NCBI GenBank assembly: GCA_035640355.1
Contig: DASQWI010000002.1
Coordinates: 62,001-126,000, forward strand
Direction of reading: 5' to 3'
Source: Actinomycetota bacterium
GTDB lineage: Bacteria > Actinomycetota > UBA4738 > HRBIN12
Length of the DNA stretch: 64,000 nt
Shown: piece by piece, positions 35,868 through 44,551 of the stretch
How positions within the stretch are numbered: the first letter of the stretch is position 1
Layout: every line of letters begins with the position of its first letter
Notes under the pieces: generated by a model
Databases searched by the model: none
What the model was told of the DNA's origin: nothing
What the model saw: the letters and a program-made list of their open reading frames with translations, nothing else
Program-made: the position numbers and the translations under genes

Positions 35868-36602
35868 GTGAGCGCAACCACCTGGGGCCCGATAGCACTC
35901 CTGGGGTCGGGCGAGTTCGAGCCGTGGGCTGGGGACGCCGAACGCCTGATTCTCTCCGAGGCCAACGGGGACGGGAGCGTGGCGATCCTTCCGCTCGCAT
36001 CGGCGCCCGAGGGTGAGACGTACGCCGACTGGGCGCACAAGGGACTGGAGCACTTCGGTGAGCTCGGCGTCCCCGCACGTGTGATAGAGGTGAAGGAGAG
36101 CGGCGACGCGTTCAAGCGAGAGGTGTTCGATCAGCTCGAACGCGCGAGCCTGATGTTTTTCTCGGGTGGCAATCCCGCTTACCTAGCGGGCTCGGTGACC
36201 GGAACGCCGCTCGGTCGCGCCCTGCTCGATGCGCTCGAGCGCGGGGCCGCGCTCGCCGGGTGCAGCGCCGGCGCATGCCTCATGGGCGAGGCAGCACCCG
36301 AGAGCGTGACCGACGAAATCGACGAGTACCAATGGGTCGCGGGGCTTCGGCTGCTGCCGGGCGTTTGGGTCGTTCCCCACTGGGATGCGCTCCGCGACGA
36401 CGTGCGCGAGTACTTCCTGACCCACATCCCAGCCGAGGGCATCGCAGTCGGGATCGACGAGAGCACCATGCTCGTTCGCCTCGCCGACACGTGGTCGATC
36501 CACGGAGAGGGTTCGGTCTTCGTCCGCGCAGACGGACGGAACCTGCGCGTTCGCCGTGGGGACCAGCTCGCCGGCGCGCTGCCGCTCCCGATCCGCCCGT
36601 GA
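35868..36602 (+). CDS. Peptidase S51 / cyanophycinase-like class I amidotransferase-fold protein
   Basis: A 244-residue protein with the S51 nucleophile elbow AGCSAGACLMGE (Ser near residue 131) and the preceding GGNPAYLAGSV, plus WVVPHWDALRDDV. S51 enzymes are dipeptidase E or cyanophycinase-like serine peptidases acting on Asp or isoAsp bonds. No signal peptide. GTG start with GAGG upstream. It is a chromosomal gene flanking the tRNA; no partner gene nearby. Confidence 0.82.
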   Translation: MSATTWGPIALLGSGEFEPWAGDAERLILSEANGDGSVAILPLASAPEGETYADWAHKGLEHFGELGVPARVIEVKESGDAFKREVFDQLERASLMFFSGGNPAYLAGSVTGTPLGRALLDALERGAALAGCSAGACLMGEAAPESVTDEIDEYQWVAGLRLLPGVWVVPHWDALRDDVREYFLTHIPAEGIAVGIDESTMLVRLADTWSIHGEGSVFVRADGRNLRVRRGDQLAGALPLPIRP

Positions 36603-36729
36603 CCGGTCGCGCTGCGGCTCACCTGGGGGTCGACCGTGCCGCAAACGCTCGGACGCTTCATCATGGGGTATCAACTGGACGACGCGGCGAGTCATGCCGC
36701 TAGAACGATGAGAGGAAGAGGAGGTCAAC

Positions 36730-37182
36730 GTGAGCTTCGACGCGACGGGCAACGGTGAACTGAGCGACACGGCGGGAACGGCTGGCTCGTCGACAGCGGA
36801 GAAGCGCCTCGGCATCGCCGAGGTCGTGCGCGCGATCGCGGCCGACCTGTCGCTGCTCGTTCGACAGCAGATCGAGCTCGCCAAGCAGGAGATGAGCGAG
36901 GCGGCAAAGGCCCGGGCGCGAGGGGTCGGCGCGTTCGTCGCCGCCGGGGTGCTCTCGCTGTTCGTGATCGGATTCCTCGGGATGACGCTCGCGGCCGCGC
37001 TCGCGATCGTGTTGCCGAACTGGCTCGCCAACCTGATCGTCGCCGGTCTGTTCCTGCTGATCGCGCTCGTGGCCGTCATCGTCGGCCGAGCATCGATGAA
37101 GACCCCCCGTGCGACGGCCGAGCGCACCAAGGAGACGCTGAAGGAGGATGTGGAGTGGGCGAAACAGCAGATTCGACGGTGA
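36730..37182 (+). CDS. Phage holin-X (Act_Hol) family membrane protein
   Basis: A 150-residue protein with an amphipathic helix (VVRAIAADLSLLVRQQIELAKQEM) and two membrane helices (about 73-97 and 100-122), the pattern of PF07332 actinobacterial putative holin-X proteins. Despite the name, these chromosomal genes usually travel with DUF3618 genes and are thought to act in the envelope. The GTG start follows a strong GAGGAGG. The DUF3618 gene overlaps by 28 bases and starts with its own ribosome-binding site. Confidence 0.82.
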   Translation: MSFDATGNGELSDTAGTAGSSTAEKRLGIAEVVRAIAADLSLLVRQQIELAKQEMSEAAKARARGVGAFVAAGVLSLFVIGFLGMTLAAALAIVLPNWLANLIVAGLFLLIALVAVIVGRASMKTPRATAERTKETLKEDVEWAKQQIRR

Positions 37183-37427
37183 GGGAGATCGAGGCTACGA
37201 GGCGTCGCCTCGACGGAGAGGTTCGCCAGCTCGAGGCGATGCTCCCCGCGCCCGTCGCGTGGGGGAAGCGGATCGTCGGCGGGATCGTCGGCGGAGGCAT
37301 GGTCGGGACGGCCTTCTGGTTCCTCGTTCGCCGACGGAAGGGCAAGAAGGAGCAGAGAAAGCTCAAGGACTTCGACAAACGCCTGTCGAAGGTCGAGCGG
37401 CGGATCCAGAACTTCGAGGAACTGTAG
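37155..37427 (+). CDS. DUF3618 family protein
   Basis: A 90-residue protein: IEATRRRLDGEVRQLEAML is the DUF3618 signature, followed by a short hydrophobic segment (about 38-58) and a highly basic, coiled-coil-like C-terminus. It is co-translated with the holin-X gene (28-base overlap, AAGGAGG upstream of the GTG). Function unknown; probably a small envelope protein with its helix in the membrane. Confidence 0.8.
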   Translation: MGETADSTVREIEATRRRLDGEVRQLEAMLPAPVAWGKRIVGGIVGGGMVGTAFWFLVRRRKGKKEQRKLKDFDKRLSKVERRIQNFEEL

Positions 37428-37476
37428 CCCGGTTCGCGAAAAGAGTGCGGTTCAGCAGTCCGAGCCACGTACCTCG

Positions 37477-37596
37477 TTAGTATCCGCCGCCGCTGCCGCC
37501 ACCACCTCCGTTCGGGCAGGCGACGAGCGTGAGAACCACGACGATGAGCAGCAACTCGATAGGGATCCGAGTCCAGAACGGCCGATACGGCGTCAT
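37477..37596 (-). CDS. Possible 39-residue membrane or lipo-peptide
   Basis: A short frame with one membrane helix (IELLLIVVVLTLVAC) containing a lipobox-like LVAC and a tail of almost only glycine. It ends opposite the GNAT gene upstream region. The ribosome-binding site is weak and the frame stays open upstream, so this is a suggestion only; such Gly-rich small membrane peptides are easily missed by gene callers. Confidence 0.35.
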   Translation of the reverse strand: MTPYRPFWTRIPIELLLIVVVLTLVACPNGGGGGSGGGY

Positions 37597-37677
37597 GCTC
37601 GAGGCGTACCCCGAATCGGCCGCACGCGAACGCTCCCCCGACGCTCCGCTGATCCCAACGCCGGTACCCTCGAAACC

Positions 37678-38190
37678 GTGTCGGAACGGAGTGATCGGGT
37701 CGGGCCGTCGATCCGGCTCGAACCCTGGAGCGAACGAGACCAGCCGCTCCTTCAACAGCTCCTCGGCGTCCCAGAGATGACCGAGCACGTCGGTGGGCCC
37801 GAGGACGCCGAGAAGATCGGCGAACGTCAGGCGAGGTACCAGTTGCCGAGTTCTCGCCAATACAGGATCGTCGTCGACGGCGAGAGCGCCGGGTGGGTCG
37901 GCTACTGGGAGCGCGAGTGGCTCGGCGAGAAGGTGTGGGAGACCGGCTGGTCGGTGCTACCCGGATTTCAGGGGCGAGGCGTGGCAAGTGAGGCGACACG
38001 CCAGCTGATCGAGATCGCGCGGGCCGAGCGCACGCTCCGTTACGTCCACGCGTATCCGTCGCTCGACAACGCACCGTCGAACGCGATCTGTCGCAAGGTC
38101 GGGTTCGAGCTGATGGGCGACCACGAGTTCGAGTACCCCAAGGGCAACTTCATGCGCTGCAACGACTGGCGCTACGACCTGCTCGCGTAG
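37678..38190 (+). CDS. GNAT family N-acetyltransferase
   Basis: A 170-residue RimJ/RimL-like acetyltransferase: IRLEPWSERD start, WEREWLGEKVWETGWSVLPGFQGRGVASEATRQLI with the acetyl-CoA P-loop (QGRGVA), then NAPSNAICRKVGFELMG. It transfers an acetyl group from acetyl-CoA to an amine, substrate unknown. The GTG at 37678 lacks a clear ribosome-binding site; the next good start would cut into the first strand. Isolated in context. Confidence 0.85.
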   Translation: MSERSDRVGPSIRLEPWSERDQPLLQQLLGVPEMTEHVGGPEDAEKIGERQARYQLPSSRQYRIVVDGESAGWVGYWEREWLGEKVWETGWSVLPGFQGRGVASEATRQLIEIARAERTLRYVHAYPSLDNAPSNAICRKVGFELMGDHEFEYPKGNFMRCNDWRYDLLA

Positions 38191-38382
38191 TCGAGATCGC
38201 CAGACTTCACCAACAGTCGCTCGGCCCGCGCGCAAGAACGGCCGCTACGGGTGCCCGGGTCGCCGGGATGCAGAACATGCGCGGCGCCTTCACCGCGAAG
38301 GGCCTCGCATGGACTCACGCGCGTTCATAGACGCGTTGGGGTATTGACCCGGCGCCGATGAGGGAACACCTATGAGACAGGC

Positions 38383-39300
38383 ATGACGCACGAACTCATC
38401 GACGGATGGCTCTACGGCAGGCTCCGTGGGCCGAAGGGGCGACTGATCCCCGTGCGCCGGTTTCCGCAGCTACCGTTCTACCGCCGGCAGGATGACCGCC
38501 CGGACCTCGTGCAGCACACCACGCAGGTGGCCGAGCATTACATCCCCGTTCTTCGTTACCCGACGGAGTGGCAGGTCGGCATCTACCAAGGCGAGCTCAT
38601 CATCGGTCAGCACAAACCGACGTGGGCACGAGGCGAGGCGACCGATGAGCAGGATCACCACGCCGTTCAGATCGAGATCCAGGCCGACAGCAGGATCGAG
38701 GTCTGGCTTCCCCGACCGGACATCCTCGACGCGCTCGTAGCGCTCATGGCGTTCCTCCACCGACGGGGACTGGTCAACACGGCACTGAAGAGACCGGACC
38801 ACCAGAGCTGGCCCTTGCGAGTCGATCGGCTTCCGGCCGCGACCGACGACTACTACCGCCGGAAAGCCGGACTGTGGCGGAGGGAACCTGGCGTCTACGG
38901 CCACATCGAGATGCCGGGCGACGAGCACTGGGACCCCGGCGGCCTGAACTACCCAGTCCTATTCGAGATGGTCAGCGACGTGCTGAAGGCAGGAGGCGAC
39001 AAAGAAATGGGACTCAGCGAAGAAGAGCTCGAGGCGGTTCGGTTCGCCAACGGTCAGTTGTCGTTCCTCGAGGGAGGGCGAGAACCGCCGGAGGCCGGTC
39101 CCAAGCGCCGCGGCTATCGCTTCGCCCGATCGATCAACGAACACCTCGAGGAACTGACCACGGCGGCAGGAGCAGCCGAGCCTATGACCGAGGCATTGCC
39201 CGACGACGCCGAGCTGAAGGCGATGCGCGAGTACAAAGGCCCACAGGAGCACCACGCGGGACGCGAGGAAGAAGAGGAGAGCCGCGACACGCCGTCATAG
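38383..39300 (+). CDS. Possible peptidoglycan amidase-type (PGRP/amidase_2-like) protein
   Basis: A 305-residue protein without a signal peptide. LVQHTTQVAEHYIP (near 43) and GVYGHIEMPGDEHWDPGGLNYPVLFEMV (near 167-195) resemble the two His-containing zinc-site segments of N-acetylmuramoyl-L-alanine amidases of the T7-lysozyme/PGRP fold (GH-x-EMPG-x-x-H-x-DPG). The C-terminal 100 residues are charged and probably disordered. A lysin-like role without an export signal would need a holin or lysis, or the similarity may be structural only. Unclear neighbours. Confidence 0.5.
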   Translation: MTHELIDGWLYGRLRGPKGRLIPVRRFPQLPFYRRQDDRPDLVQHTTQVAEHYIPVLRYPTEWQVGIYQGELIIGQHKPTWARGEATDEQDHHAVQIEIQADSRIEVWLPRPDILDALVALMAFLHRRGLVNTALKRPDHQSWPLRVDRLPAATDDYYRRKAGLWRREPGVYGHIEMPGDEHWDPGGLNYPVLFEMVSDVLKAGGDKEMGLSEEELEAVRFANGQLSFLEGGREPPEAGPKRRGYRFARSINEHLEELTTAAGAAEPMTEALPDDAELKAMREYKGPQEHHAGREEEEESRDTPS

Positions 39301-39313
39301 CCGGCAGACGGCT

Positions 39314-40759
39314 CTAGCGCTCGGTGCTGCTCCCACCTACTTGGGTGAAGCGGATCGTCTGCTTCGCGAGGTCGGCTTCTTCGAGGCGGACTCGGACGCG
39401 AGCTCCGAGCTGCGTGGCCGCGTCACAGGGGCCGACGACGGCGGGGCTCCGGATCGTGACCTCTCCCTTACTACCCTTCCAAAGGTCTACGACGAGCGCG
39501 TCGAACTCACGGCCGACCATCGGCGCGAGGACCGACGCCTCGACGGCGTCCACGATCGACCGCTCGAGGCGGTTGCCTCGATCCACGCCCTCGCGCATCT
39601 CGTCGGGCAGCCGAGGCAGCGCGTCCTTGACCCATGCGGGCACGGCCACGCCGGAAGCGACGGCGAGACACGCCTCGAGCGCGTAACGATCCACGAGCCG
39701 CCGGAGCGGGGCGGTGACGTGGGCGTAGGGTGCCGCGACGGCGGCATGCGTCCGTTCTTCCGGCGCGGTTCCGTCGAACGCCTCGTACGAGGCGCCCCGA
39801 AACAGCACGGTGGCTTCCTGAAGGAATACCGCATCCGCCTCGGAACCACTCGCGTCGAGTACCTGCAGGAGCTTCGCGTACGGCCGTTCGGCGGGCCAGT
39901 CGATGCCGAGCCCGGCGGCGACGCGGCGAAGCCGGTTCACCTCGCCCGACTTGGGCGCCGGCATCGTTCGGAGGATTCCGACACCGCCGCGTAGCATCAG
40001 CTCGGCCGCCACGCGGCCCGTCAACAGCGACAATTGCGCGTTCCAACCCTCTACCGGTAAGGGCGCCTCGAACGAGAGGTCATACCCCTTCGAGCTCGAC
40101 ACGACCTCCTGTCTCGGGACGTTCAAGCTCGAGCCGCCACGGTCGCGTTCGGCCTCCTGGAGCACGTGGCCGATCCGAGGAAGGATCGCCAGCATGGGGT
40201 CGGCCGTGCCGGCGTCGAGCGCCGACTGGACCTCTGCATACGCGATCTTAGCCCTGCTCTGAACGGTCGCCCGCGAGACGACCACGTCGTCGGTTTGGCC
40301 GTCCGCGTTCACGTCGATTCGCCACACGATCGCGGGCCGTGGTCCCGACGGCATGAGCGACGCCGCGGACTCGGAGAGCACCGGCGGGTACAGCAGGGCT
40401 CGGTGGTCAGGGCTGTACGCGGTCTCCGCGCGCCGATGCGCCTCGGCGTCGACGGCGCCGCCTGGCCGAACGAAGGCCGCGACGTCGGCGATGGCGTATC
40501 GGAGCCGGAACGCGCCTCGAGGAAGGGACTCCAAGTGAAGCGCCTGATCGAGGTCCCTCGAGCCCGGCGGGTCGATGGTTACGAACGGGACGTCCATGAG
40601 ATCGGTGTCGGGAAGGTTCGGAGCCGCGGCTGAGGCCGCCGCCTCGTCGAGCACTTCTGGTGCAAACGACTCGGGGATCCCGATTTTGGCCCGGATGTCG
40701 GCGAACACCGCTCGAAGGTCGTCCCCGGGAACGGTGAGTCGAACGGATCGCCTCGGCAC
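39314..40759 (-). CDS. RNB-domain ribonuclease (RNase II/R family), short form
   Basis: A 481-residue protein consisting mainly of the RNB catalytic domain: FVTIDPPGSRDLDQALHLE (metal-binding Asp residues, near 60), YAIADVAAFVRPGG, YAHVTAPLRRLVDRYA (near 345) and a short C-terminal OB-like part. The N-terminal cold-shock domains of RNase R are missing, a form common in actinobacteria. It degrades RNA 3' to 5'. GTG start; 126 bases from the divergent amidohydrolase gene. Confidence 0.9.
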   Translation of the reverse strand: MPRRSVRLTVPGDDLRAVFADIRAKIGIPESFAPEVLDEAAASAAAPNLPDTDLMDVPFVTIDPPGSRDLDQALHLESLPRGAFRLRYAIADVAAFVRPGGAVDAEAHRRAETAYSPDHRALLYPPVLSESAASLMPSGPRPAIVWRIDVNADGQTDDVVVSRATVQSRAKIAYAEVQSALDAGTADPMLAILPRIGHVLQEAERDRGGSSLNVPRQEVVSSSKGYDLSFEAPLPVEGWNAQLSLLTGRVAAELMLRGGVGILRTMPAPKSGEVNRLRRVAAGLGIDWPAERPYAKLLQVLDASGSEADAVFLQEATVLFRGASYEAFDGTAPEERTHAAVAAPYAHVTAPLRRLVDRYALEACLAVASGVAVPAWVKDALPRLPDEMREGVDRGNRLERSIVDAVEASVLAPMVGREFDALVVDLWKGSKGEVTIRSPAVVGPCDAATQLGARVRVRLEEADLAKQTIRFTQVGGSSTER

Positions 40760-40885
40760 CTTGCGAGGATAGGGGGCTCAGTGACGACGCAAAGCAACGA
40801 CGCAAAGGGGACGTAAGCGACAGCCAGCCGCGCGGGATAGGTTGTGGACGCCGCGTATGCGCGGAACGCGAGTGAGGAGCCGACG

Positions 40886-42091
40886 ATGCGTGTCGTCTTG
40901 TCCGGTGGTCGGGTATTCGATGGCACCGGAGCGCCGGCCTCGGAGGCAGATGTCGCGTTCGAGGACGGACGGATCGTCGAGGTCGGTACCGCTATCGACG
41001 GCGACGAAGCGGTCGATGTTTCTGGCGCGACGCTTCTACCCGGTCTGTTCGATTGCCATATCCATCTGGCGGATCGTTACGAAGATCGCGACGAGCTCGC
41101 CGTGATGAATCGGCCCTTCTCCTATCGGTTCTTCACGATCGCGGAGAACCTCCGCCGGACACTGGCGCTCGGTATCACGACCGTGCGCGACGCGGGCGGT
41201 GCCGACCGCGGTCTCAAACAGGCGGTCGAGGACGGTGTTCTCCTCGGCCCTCGGATGCAGATCTCGGTGACGGCGCTCAGCATGACCGGAGGCCATAGCG
41301 ACGGCTCGCTGCAGAGCGGCGCGATGTCGTGGTGGGGCGTCACCTATCCCGGCATGCCAGACCCGATCTGCGACGGCGTCGACGGCGTGGCCACCAAGGT
41401 GAGAGAGGTCGTTCGGGCTGGCGCCGACGTCATCAAGATCTCGTCGACGGGTGGGTTCCTGTCCCCGTCCGACGACCCCAAGCTGCCGCACTTCTCAGAG
41501 CGAGAGATCGAATCGATCGTCACGACCGCCGCAGATCTCGGACGATGGGTGATGTCGCACGCGCACGGGCCCGAGGGGATCAAGCGAGCGGTACGAGCGG
41601 GGGTGCGCTCGATCGAGCACGGAACGTTCCTCGATCCCGAGGCTGCGGAGCTGATGGTCGACCGAGGAACCTGGCTCGTGCCGACCCTTACGTCGGGTGA
41701 CACAACGGAGGCGCTCGCCGAGGACCCGAAGGTTCCCGAGCCCGTTCGCGAGAAGCTCCGCGGACTGGGGCGTCCCGAGATCCATGCTTTCCGGCTCGCG
41801 GCGGACGCCGGCGTCAAGGTGGCGATGGGTACCGACTGTCCGGTTGCGCCGCACGGGACGAACCTTCGCGAGCTTCAGCTCATGGCAGAGAACGGGTTCA
41901 CGCCCGAACAGGCGCTCGTTGCCGCGACCTCCAGCGCCGCCGACCTCCTGGGAGTTGGGGACGAGCTGGGGACGCTCGAGCGCCGAAAGCTCGCGGACAT
42001 CACGGCGGTCGACGGCGATCCCTTCGAGTTCGAGAAGCTGCCGGAGCGCATCCGTGCGGTCTACAAGGAGGGCGTCCGCGTGGTCGGCTGA
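40886..42091 (+). CDS. Metal-dependent amidohydrolase (prolidase-like)
   Basis: A 401-residue amidohydrolase-superfamily protein: DCHIHL (HxH metal site near 55), IKISSTGG with the bridging Lys, SHAHG, IEHGT and GTDCP with the catalytic Asp, in the canonical order. Such proteins act on Xaa-Pro dipeptides, imidazolonepropionate-like or carboxypeptidase-type substrates; the exact one is unknown. ATG 40886 follows GTGAGGAG; an upstream in-frame ATG at 40844 is less likely. Cytoplasmic, no operon partner. Confidence 0.88.
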   Translation: MRVVLSGGRVFDGTGAPASEADVAFEDGRIVEVGTAIDGDEAVDVSGATLLPGLFDCHIHLADRYEDRDELAVMNRPFSYRFFTIAENLRRTLALGITTVRDAGGADRGLKQAVEDGVLLGPRMQISVTALSMTGGHSDGSLQSGAMSWWGVTYPGMPDPICDGVDGVATKVREVVRAGADVIKISSTGGFLSPSDDPKLPHFSEREIESIVTTAADLGRWVMSHAHGPEGIKRAVRAGVRSIEHGTFLDPEAAELMVDRGTWLVPTLTSGDTTEALAEDPKVPEPVREKLRGLGRPEIHAFRLAADAGVKVAMGTDCPVAPHGTNLRELQLMAENGFTPEQALVAATSSAADLLGVGDELGTLERRKLADITAVDGDPFEFEKLPERIRAVYKEGVRVVG

Positions 42092-42119
42092 GCCTCACGC
42101 GATGCAAGATTTTCTACGC

Positions 42120-42341
42120 CTACGCTTCGTCCGACCCGCTTTCGATCTGCTCGAGGATCCGACGAGCCTGCGCCTCGAATCTCGACGGAACGAACACCTC
42201 CGCCTTTCCCACGGGATATGGACCTTCGCGGCCCTCGCCCTTGAGGTCGACCGGGATGCCCTCGGACTCGAGGCGGCCCTTGGCGATCTCGCCTTCGACC
42301 CAGGACTGCGTCAGCAACACTCGCACGTAGTCATCCCCCAT
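42120..42341 (-). CDS. DUF2007 putative signal-transducing protein
   Basis: A 73-residue protein of the DUF2007 type: VRVLLTQSWVEGEIAKGRLESEGIPVDLKGEG and a final VFVPSRFEAQARRILEQ, a ferredoxin-like small domain. Function unknown. It starts 12 bases after arsC and is probably the last gene of the HTH-phosphatase, arsC, DUF2007 operon. Confidence 0.8.
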   Translation of the reverse strand: MGDDYVRVLLTQSWVEGEIAKGRLESEGIPVDLKGEGREGPYPVGKAEVFVPSRFEAQARRILEQIESGSDEA

Positions 42342-42353
42342 GGGTTCATCCTG

Positions 42354-43010
42354 TCACGCACCGCTGCCTTGAACGGCGAGCTCTTCGACGAGTCCACGGA
42401 CCCGCTCGCCGATCTCGTCGCGGATCGGGCGGACCTGCTCAAGGGGAAGCCCCGCGGGGTCGCCAACCTCCCAGTCGAGATAGCGCTTGCCGGGGAAGAT
42501 CGGACAGGAGTCGCCGCACCCCATCGTCACGATCACGTCGGCGGCGCGGACGACCTCGTCGGTCCACGGCTTCGGGAACTCGCTCGAGATATCGATGCCT
42601 ACCTCGGCCATCGCTTTGACGGCGGCAGGATTCACCACGCTCGCGGGATCCGAACATCCCGAATACACTTCGACGTTCTCGCCGCCGAGGTGCTGCATCC
42701 ACCCCGCCGCCATCTGAGAGCGTCCGGCGTTCTGAATGCAAAGGAACACGACCATCGGCCTCGCGTCGGTGAGCGTTCCCTCGATACGAGCCAGCGCCCG
42801 CAAGCGCTGTCGGGTGAAGCGCTCGAGGAACAGCGGGATGAACGCCGCGACCTTGGATCCGGACAGCTGATCCCAGGACTCGGCCATGTACCGCTGGATC
42901 GTCTCGGAGGCGAAGATCCCCGAGAAGTCGGTGAGGAGCCGATCGGCCACGCCTTTGATCAACGGCCGCATCTCGAGCGGAGCCGCTGTGAGTGGATCGG
43001 TGAGGCTCAT
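42354..43010 (-). CDS. arsC: ArsC/LMW phosphatase-type arsenate reductase with N-terminal helical domain
   Basis: A 218-residue protein. About 85 N-terminal residues form a helical bundle (MRPLIKGVADRLLTDFSGIF, VAAFIPLFLERFTRQRLRAL), seen in actinobacterial ArsC proteins. Then comes a low-molecular-weight-phosphatase domain with the P-loop VVFLCIQNAGRSQMAAG (CX5R) and a Cys-rich VTMGCGDSCPIFPG that can relay disulfides to thioredoxin or mycothiol. It reduces arsenate to arsenite. The ATG overlaps the upstream stop (ATGA). No arsenite efflux gene is nearby, which is unusual for an ars operon. Confidence 0.82.
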   Translation of the reverse strand: MSLTDPLTAAPLEMRPLIKGVADRLLTDFSGIFASETIQRYMAESWDQLSGSKVAAFIPLFLERFTRQRLRALARIEGTLTDARPMVVFLCIQNAGRSQMAAGWMQHLGGENVEVYSGCSDPASVVNPAAVKAMAEVGIDISSEFPKPWTDEVVRAADVIVTMGCGDSCPIFPGKRYLDWEVGDPAGLPLEQVRPIRDEIGERVRGLVEELAVQGSGA

Positions 43011-43711
43011 CGACGACACCTCCTCGGTCGACGGGGGGAACGGACGTGCGGGGCGAGGATCTCGACGCGCGCGGTGATCCGGCCCAGCGCGCGGTCGAAC
43101 GCGGAAGGCGATCGACTGCGGGCGGGGTCGGGGATGGACCAGTGCAGGAGCTTGGCGTCTGCGGAAAGCGACCGAACCTGTTCGTGTGCGATGTCGCACA
43201 CCGTCACGACCAGATCGGGGTCGTCGGTCACCTCGTCGATCGACCTGGTTCGCGACCCTCGGAGGTTCAGGCCGGCTCGGGCCGCGGCCTCGATCGCCTC
43301 GCGACGGACCCGCTCGGCCGGCCTGGTCCCGGCACTCGATGCGCGCACGTCGTGCCGCGCGTTCCACACCGCGGCGGCGAGCTGAGATCGAGCGGAGTTC
43401 GCCGTGCAAACGAACAAGACGTGCCGCGCTACCAACGTCGCCACTGGCTCCGCGATCACGGAGACCGCATCGGGAACCAGGCGGACGTACCGCCGACGGG
43501 CATCTCCCGCCGAAGCGAGCCGTTCGACGATCCCCGCCTCTTCCAGGACTCGCAGATGGTGAGCGAGCAGGTTCGAACCGATCCCGAGCGAGATGCCCAG
43601 CTCGGAGGGGGACCGATCGGACATCGCCAGTTCGTCGACGATCTCTAGGCGATGTGGGTCGGCAAGCACTCCATGGATCGCTGCTCGCTCGACCAGAGAC
43701 ATCTCGACCAC
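43007..43711 (-). CDS. ArsR-type HTH fused to a low-molecular-weight phosphatase/ArsC domain
   Basis: 234 residues in two domains: a winged HTH of the ArsR type (ADPHRLEIVDELAMSDRSPSELGISLGIGSNLLAHHLRVLEEAGIV, about 16-62) and an LMW-phosphatase domain (VLFVCTANSARSQLAAA with CX5R, near 97, and VTVCDIAHEQV). A regulator joined to a reductase or phosphatase on one chain is known in some actinobacteria. A tail of about 12 mostly Arg residues follows. GTG start with GAGG six bases upstream; a CCTCA/TGAGG inverted repeat just upstream is a likely operator. Coupled to arsC by ATGA. Confidence 0.82.
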   Translation of the reverse strand: MVEMSLVERAAIHGVLADPHRLEIVDELAMSDRSPSELGISLGIGSNLLAHHLRVLEEAGIVERLASAGDARRRYVRLVPDAVSVIAEPVATLVARHVLFVCTANSARSQLAAAVWNARHDVRASSAGTRPAERVRREAIEAAARAGLNLRGSRTRSIDEVTDDPDLVVTVCDIAHEQVRSLSADAKLLHWSIPDPARSRSPSAFDRALGRITARVEILAPHVRSPRRPRRCRR

Positions 43712-43716
43712 GATTG

Positions 43717-43734
43717 CCTCAATGTTTGCTGAGG
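43717..43734. promoter_or_regulatory. Putative operator upstream of the HTH-phosphatase gene
   Basis: Inverted repeat CCTCA - 8 bases - TGAGG, with AATGTTTG between, located six bases before the GTG start. Size and position fit an ArsR-family autoregulatory site. It also coincides with the GAGG ribosome-binding site, so binding could block translation initiation sequences at the DNA level only. Confidence 0.35.
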
Positions 43735-43804
43735 TTCTTGGTGAATGTCAAGAGAGATGTGCGGTCCTCCGACGCCTTCGAATCAGACTTCTCTGTGACG
43801 TGCT

Positions 43805-44419
43805 TCACGTCGTGGCGGTTGCATATCGCGGGCGCCCGGTGGGCCGGTAAACCTGGATCGTTACCCCGTTCGGAGTGGCCCGCGAATCCAAAAGTTCGAG
43901 CGCGATATCCGGGCCGGTTTCTGGGAACAGCCGCGTGCCCTGGCCGACAACCACGGGGCAGACGAATAGGTTGATCTCGTCGACAAGCTGATTATCGAGT
44001 AGCCATCGAACCAGGGCGCCACTGCCGTGCACCTGCAGCTCCCCTCCCTGCTTGGCTTTCAGCTGGCCGATGGCCGCCGCAAGGTCACCGGAGAGAACGG
44101 TCGTGTTCGCCCATTGCGGGTCGGTGATCGTGGTCGATGCGACGTACTTGGGCTGCGTGTTCAACGCAGCCCAGACGGGGCTGTCGCCCGGATCGTCCCA
44201 CGTTCCCCAGGAGCCGGCGAAGATCTCGTAAGTCCGCCGGCCGAACAGGAACGCATCCGCGCGCTCGTAGATCTCGTTGAGACGCGTCATGGTCTCGTCG
44301 TCGAACAGCGGCGCGACCCATCCCCCGCGCTCGAACCCACCGCGGCGGTCCTCATCCGGCGCGCCGAGTCCTTGCATCACTCCGTCGACGGTGACGATCG
44401 TCGTGCTCGTCAATCGCAT
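43805..44419 (-). CDS. Dihydrofolate reductase/RibD C-terminal-fold protein
   Basis: A 204-residue protein of the bacterial bifunctional deaminase-reductase C-terminal family: TTIVTVDGVMQG at the start, FLFGRRTYEIFAGSWGTW, and a C-terminal INLFVCPVVVGQGTRLFP. It should bind NAD(P)H and reduce a small molecule, possibly flavin- or folate-related; the substrate is unknown. ATG 44419 has a perfect GGAGGA site. A paralogue lies next, 132 bases upstream in the same direction. Confidence 0.85.
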   Translation of the reverse strand: MRLTSTTIVTVDGVMQGLGAPDEDRRGGFERGGWVAPLFDDETMTRLNEIYERADAFLFGRRTYEIFAGSWGTWDDPGDSPVWAALNTQPKYVASTTITDPQWANTTVLSGDLAAAIGQLKAKQGGELQVHGSGALVRWLLDNQLVDEINLFVCPVVVGQGTRLFPETGPDIALELLDSRATPNGVTIQVYRPTGRPRYATATT

Positions 44420-44551
44420 CGGTTTCCTCCTTCCCAGTTCGTGAGCGTCCATCCAACCACCCGGTTCGCATTAGCTGGCCGTCCGACGGTCGTCCACAAC
44501 ACGTCACCCAGATCCAGCGGAAAGCTGGTCGGCCACGACCGACGGTTGAAG

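Noticed and set aside
36730-39300. A third prophage remnant built on the holin-X and amidase-like genes
   Set aside because: Holin-X/DUF3618 pairs are ordinary actinobacterial chromosomal genes, no phage structural gene or att repeat is nearby, and base composition matches the chromosome.
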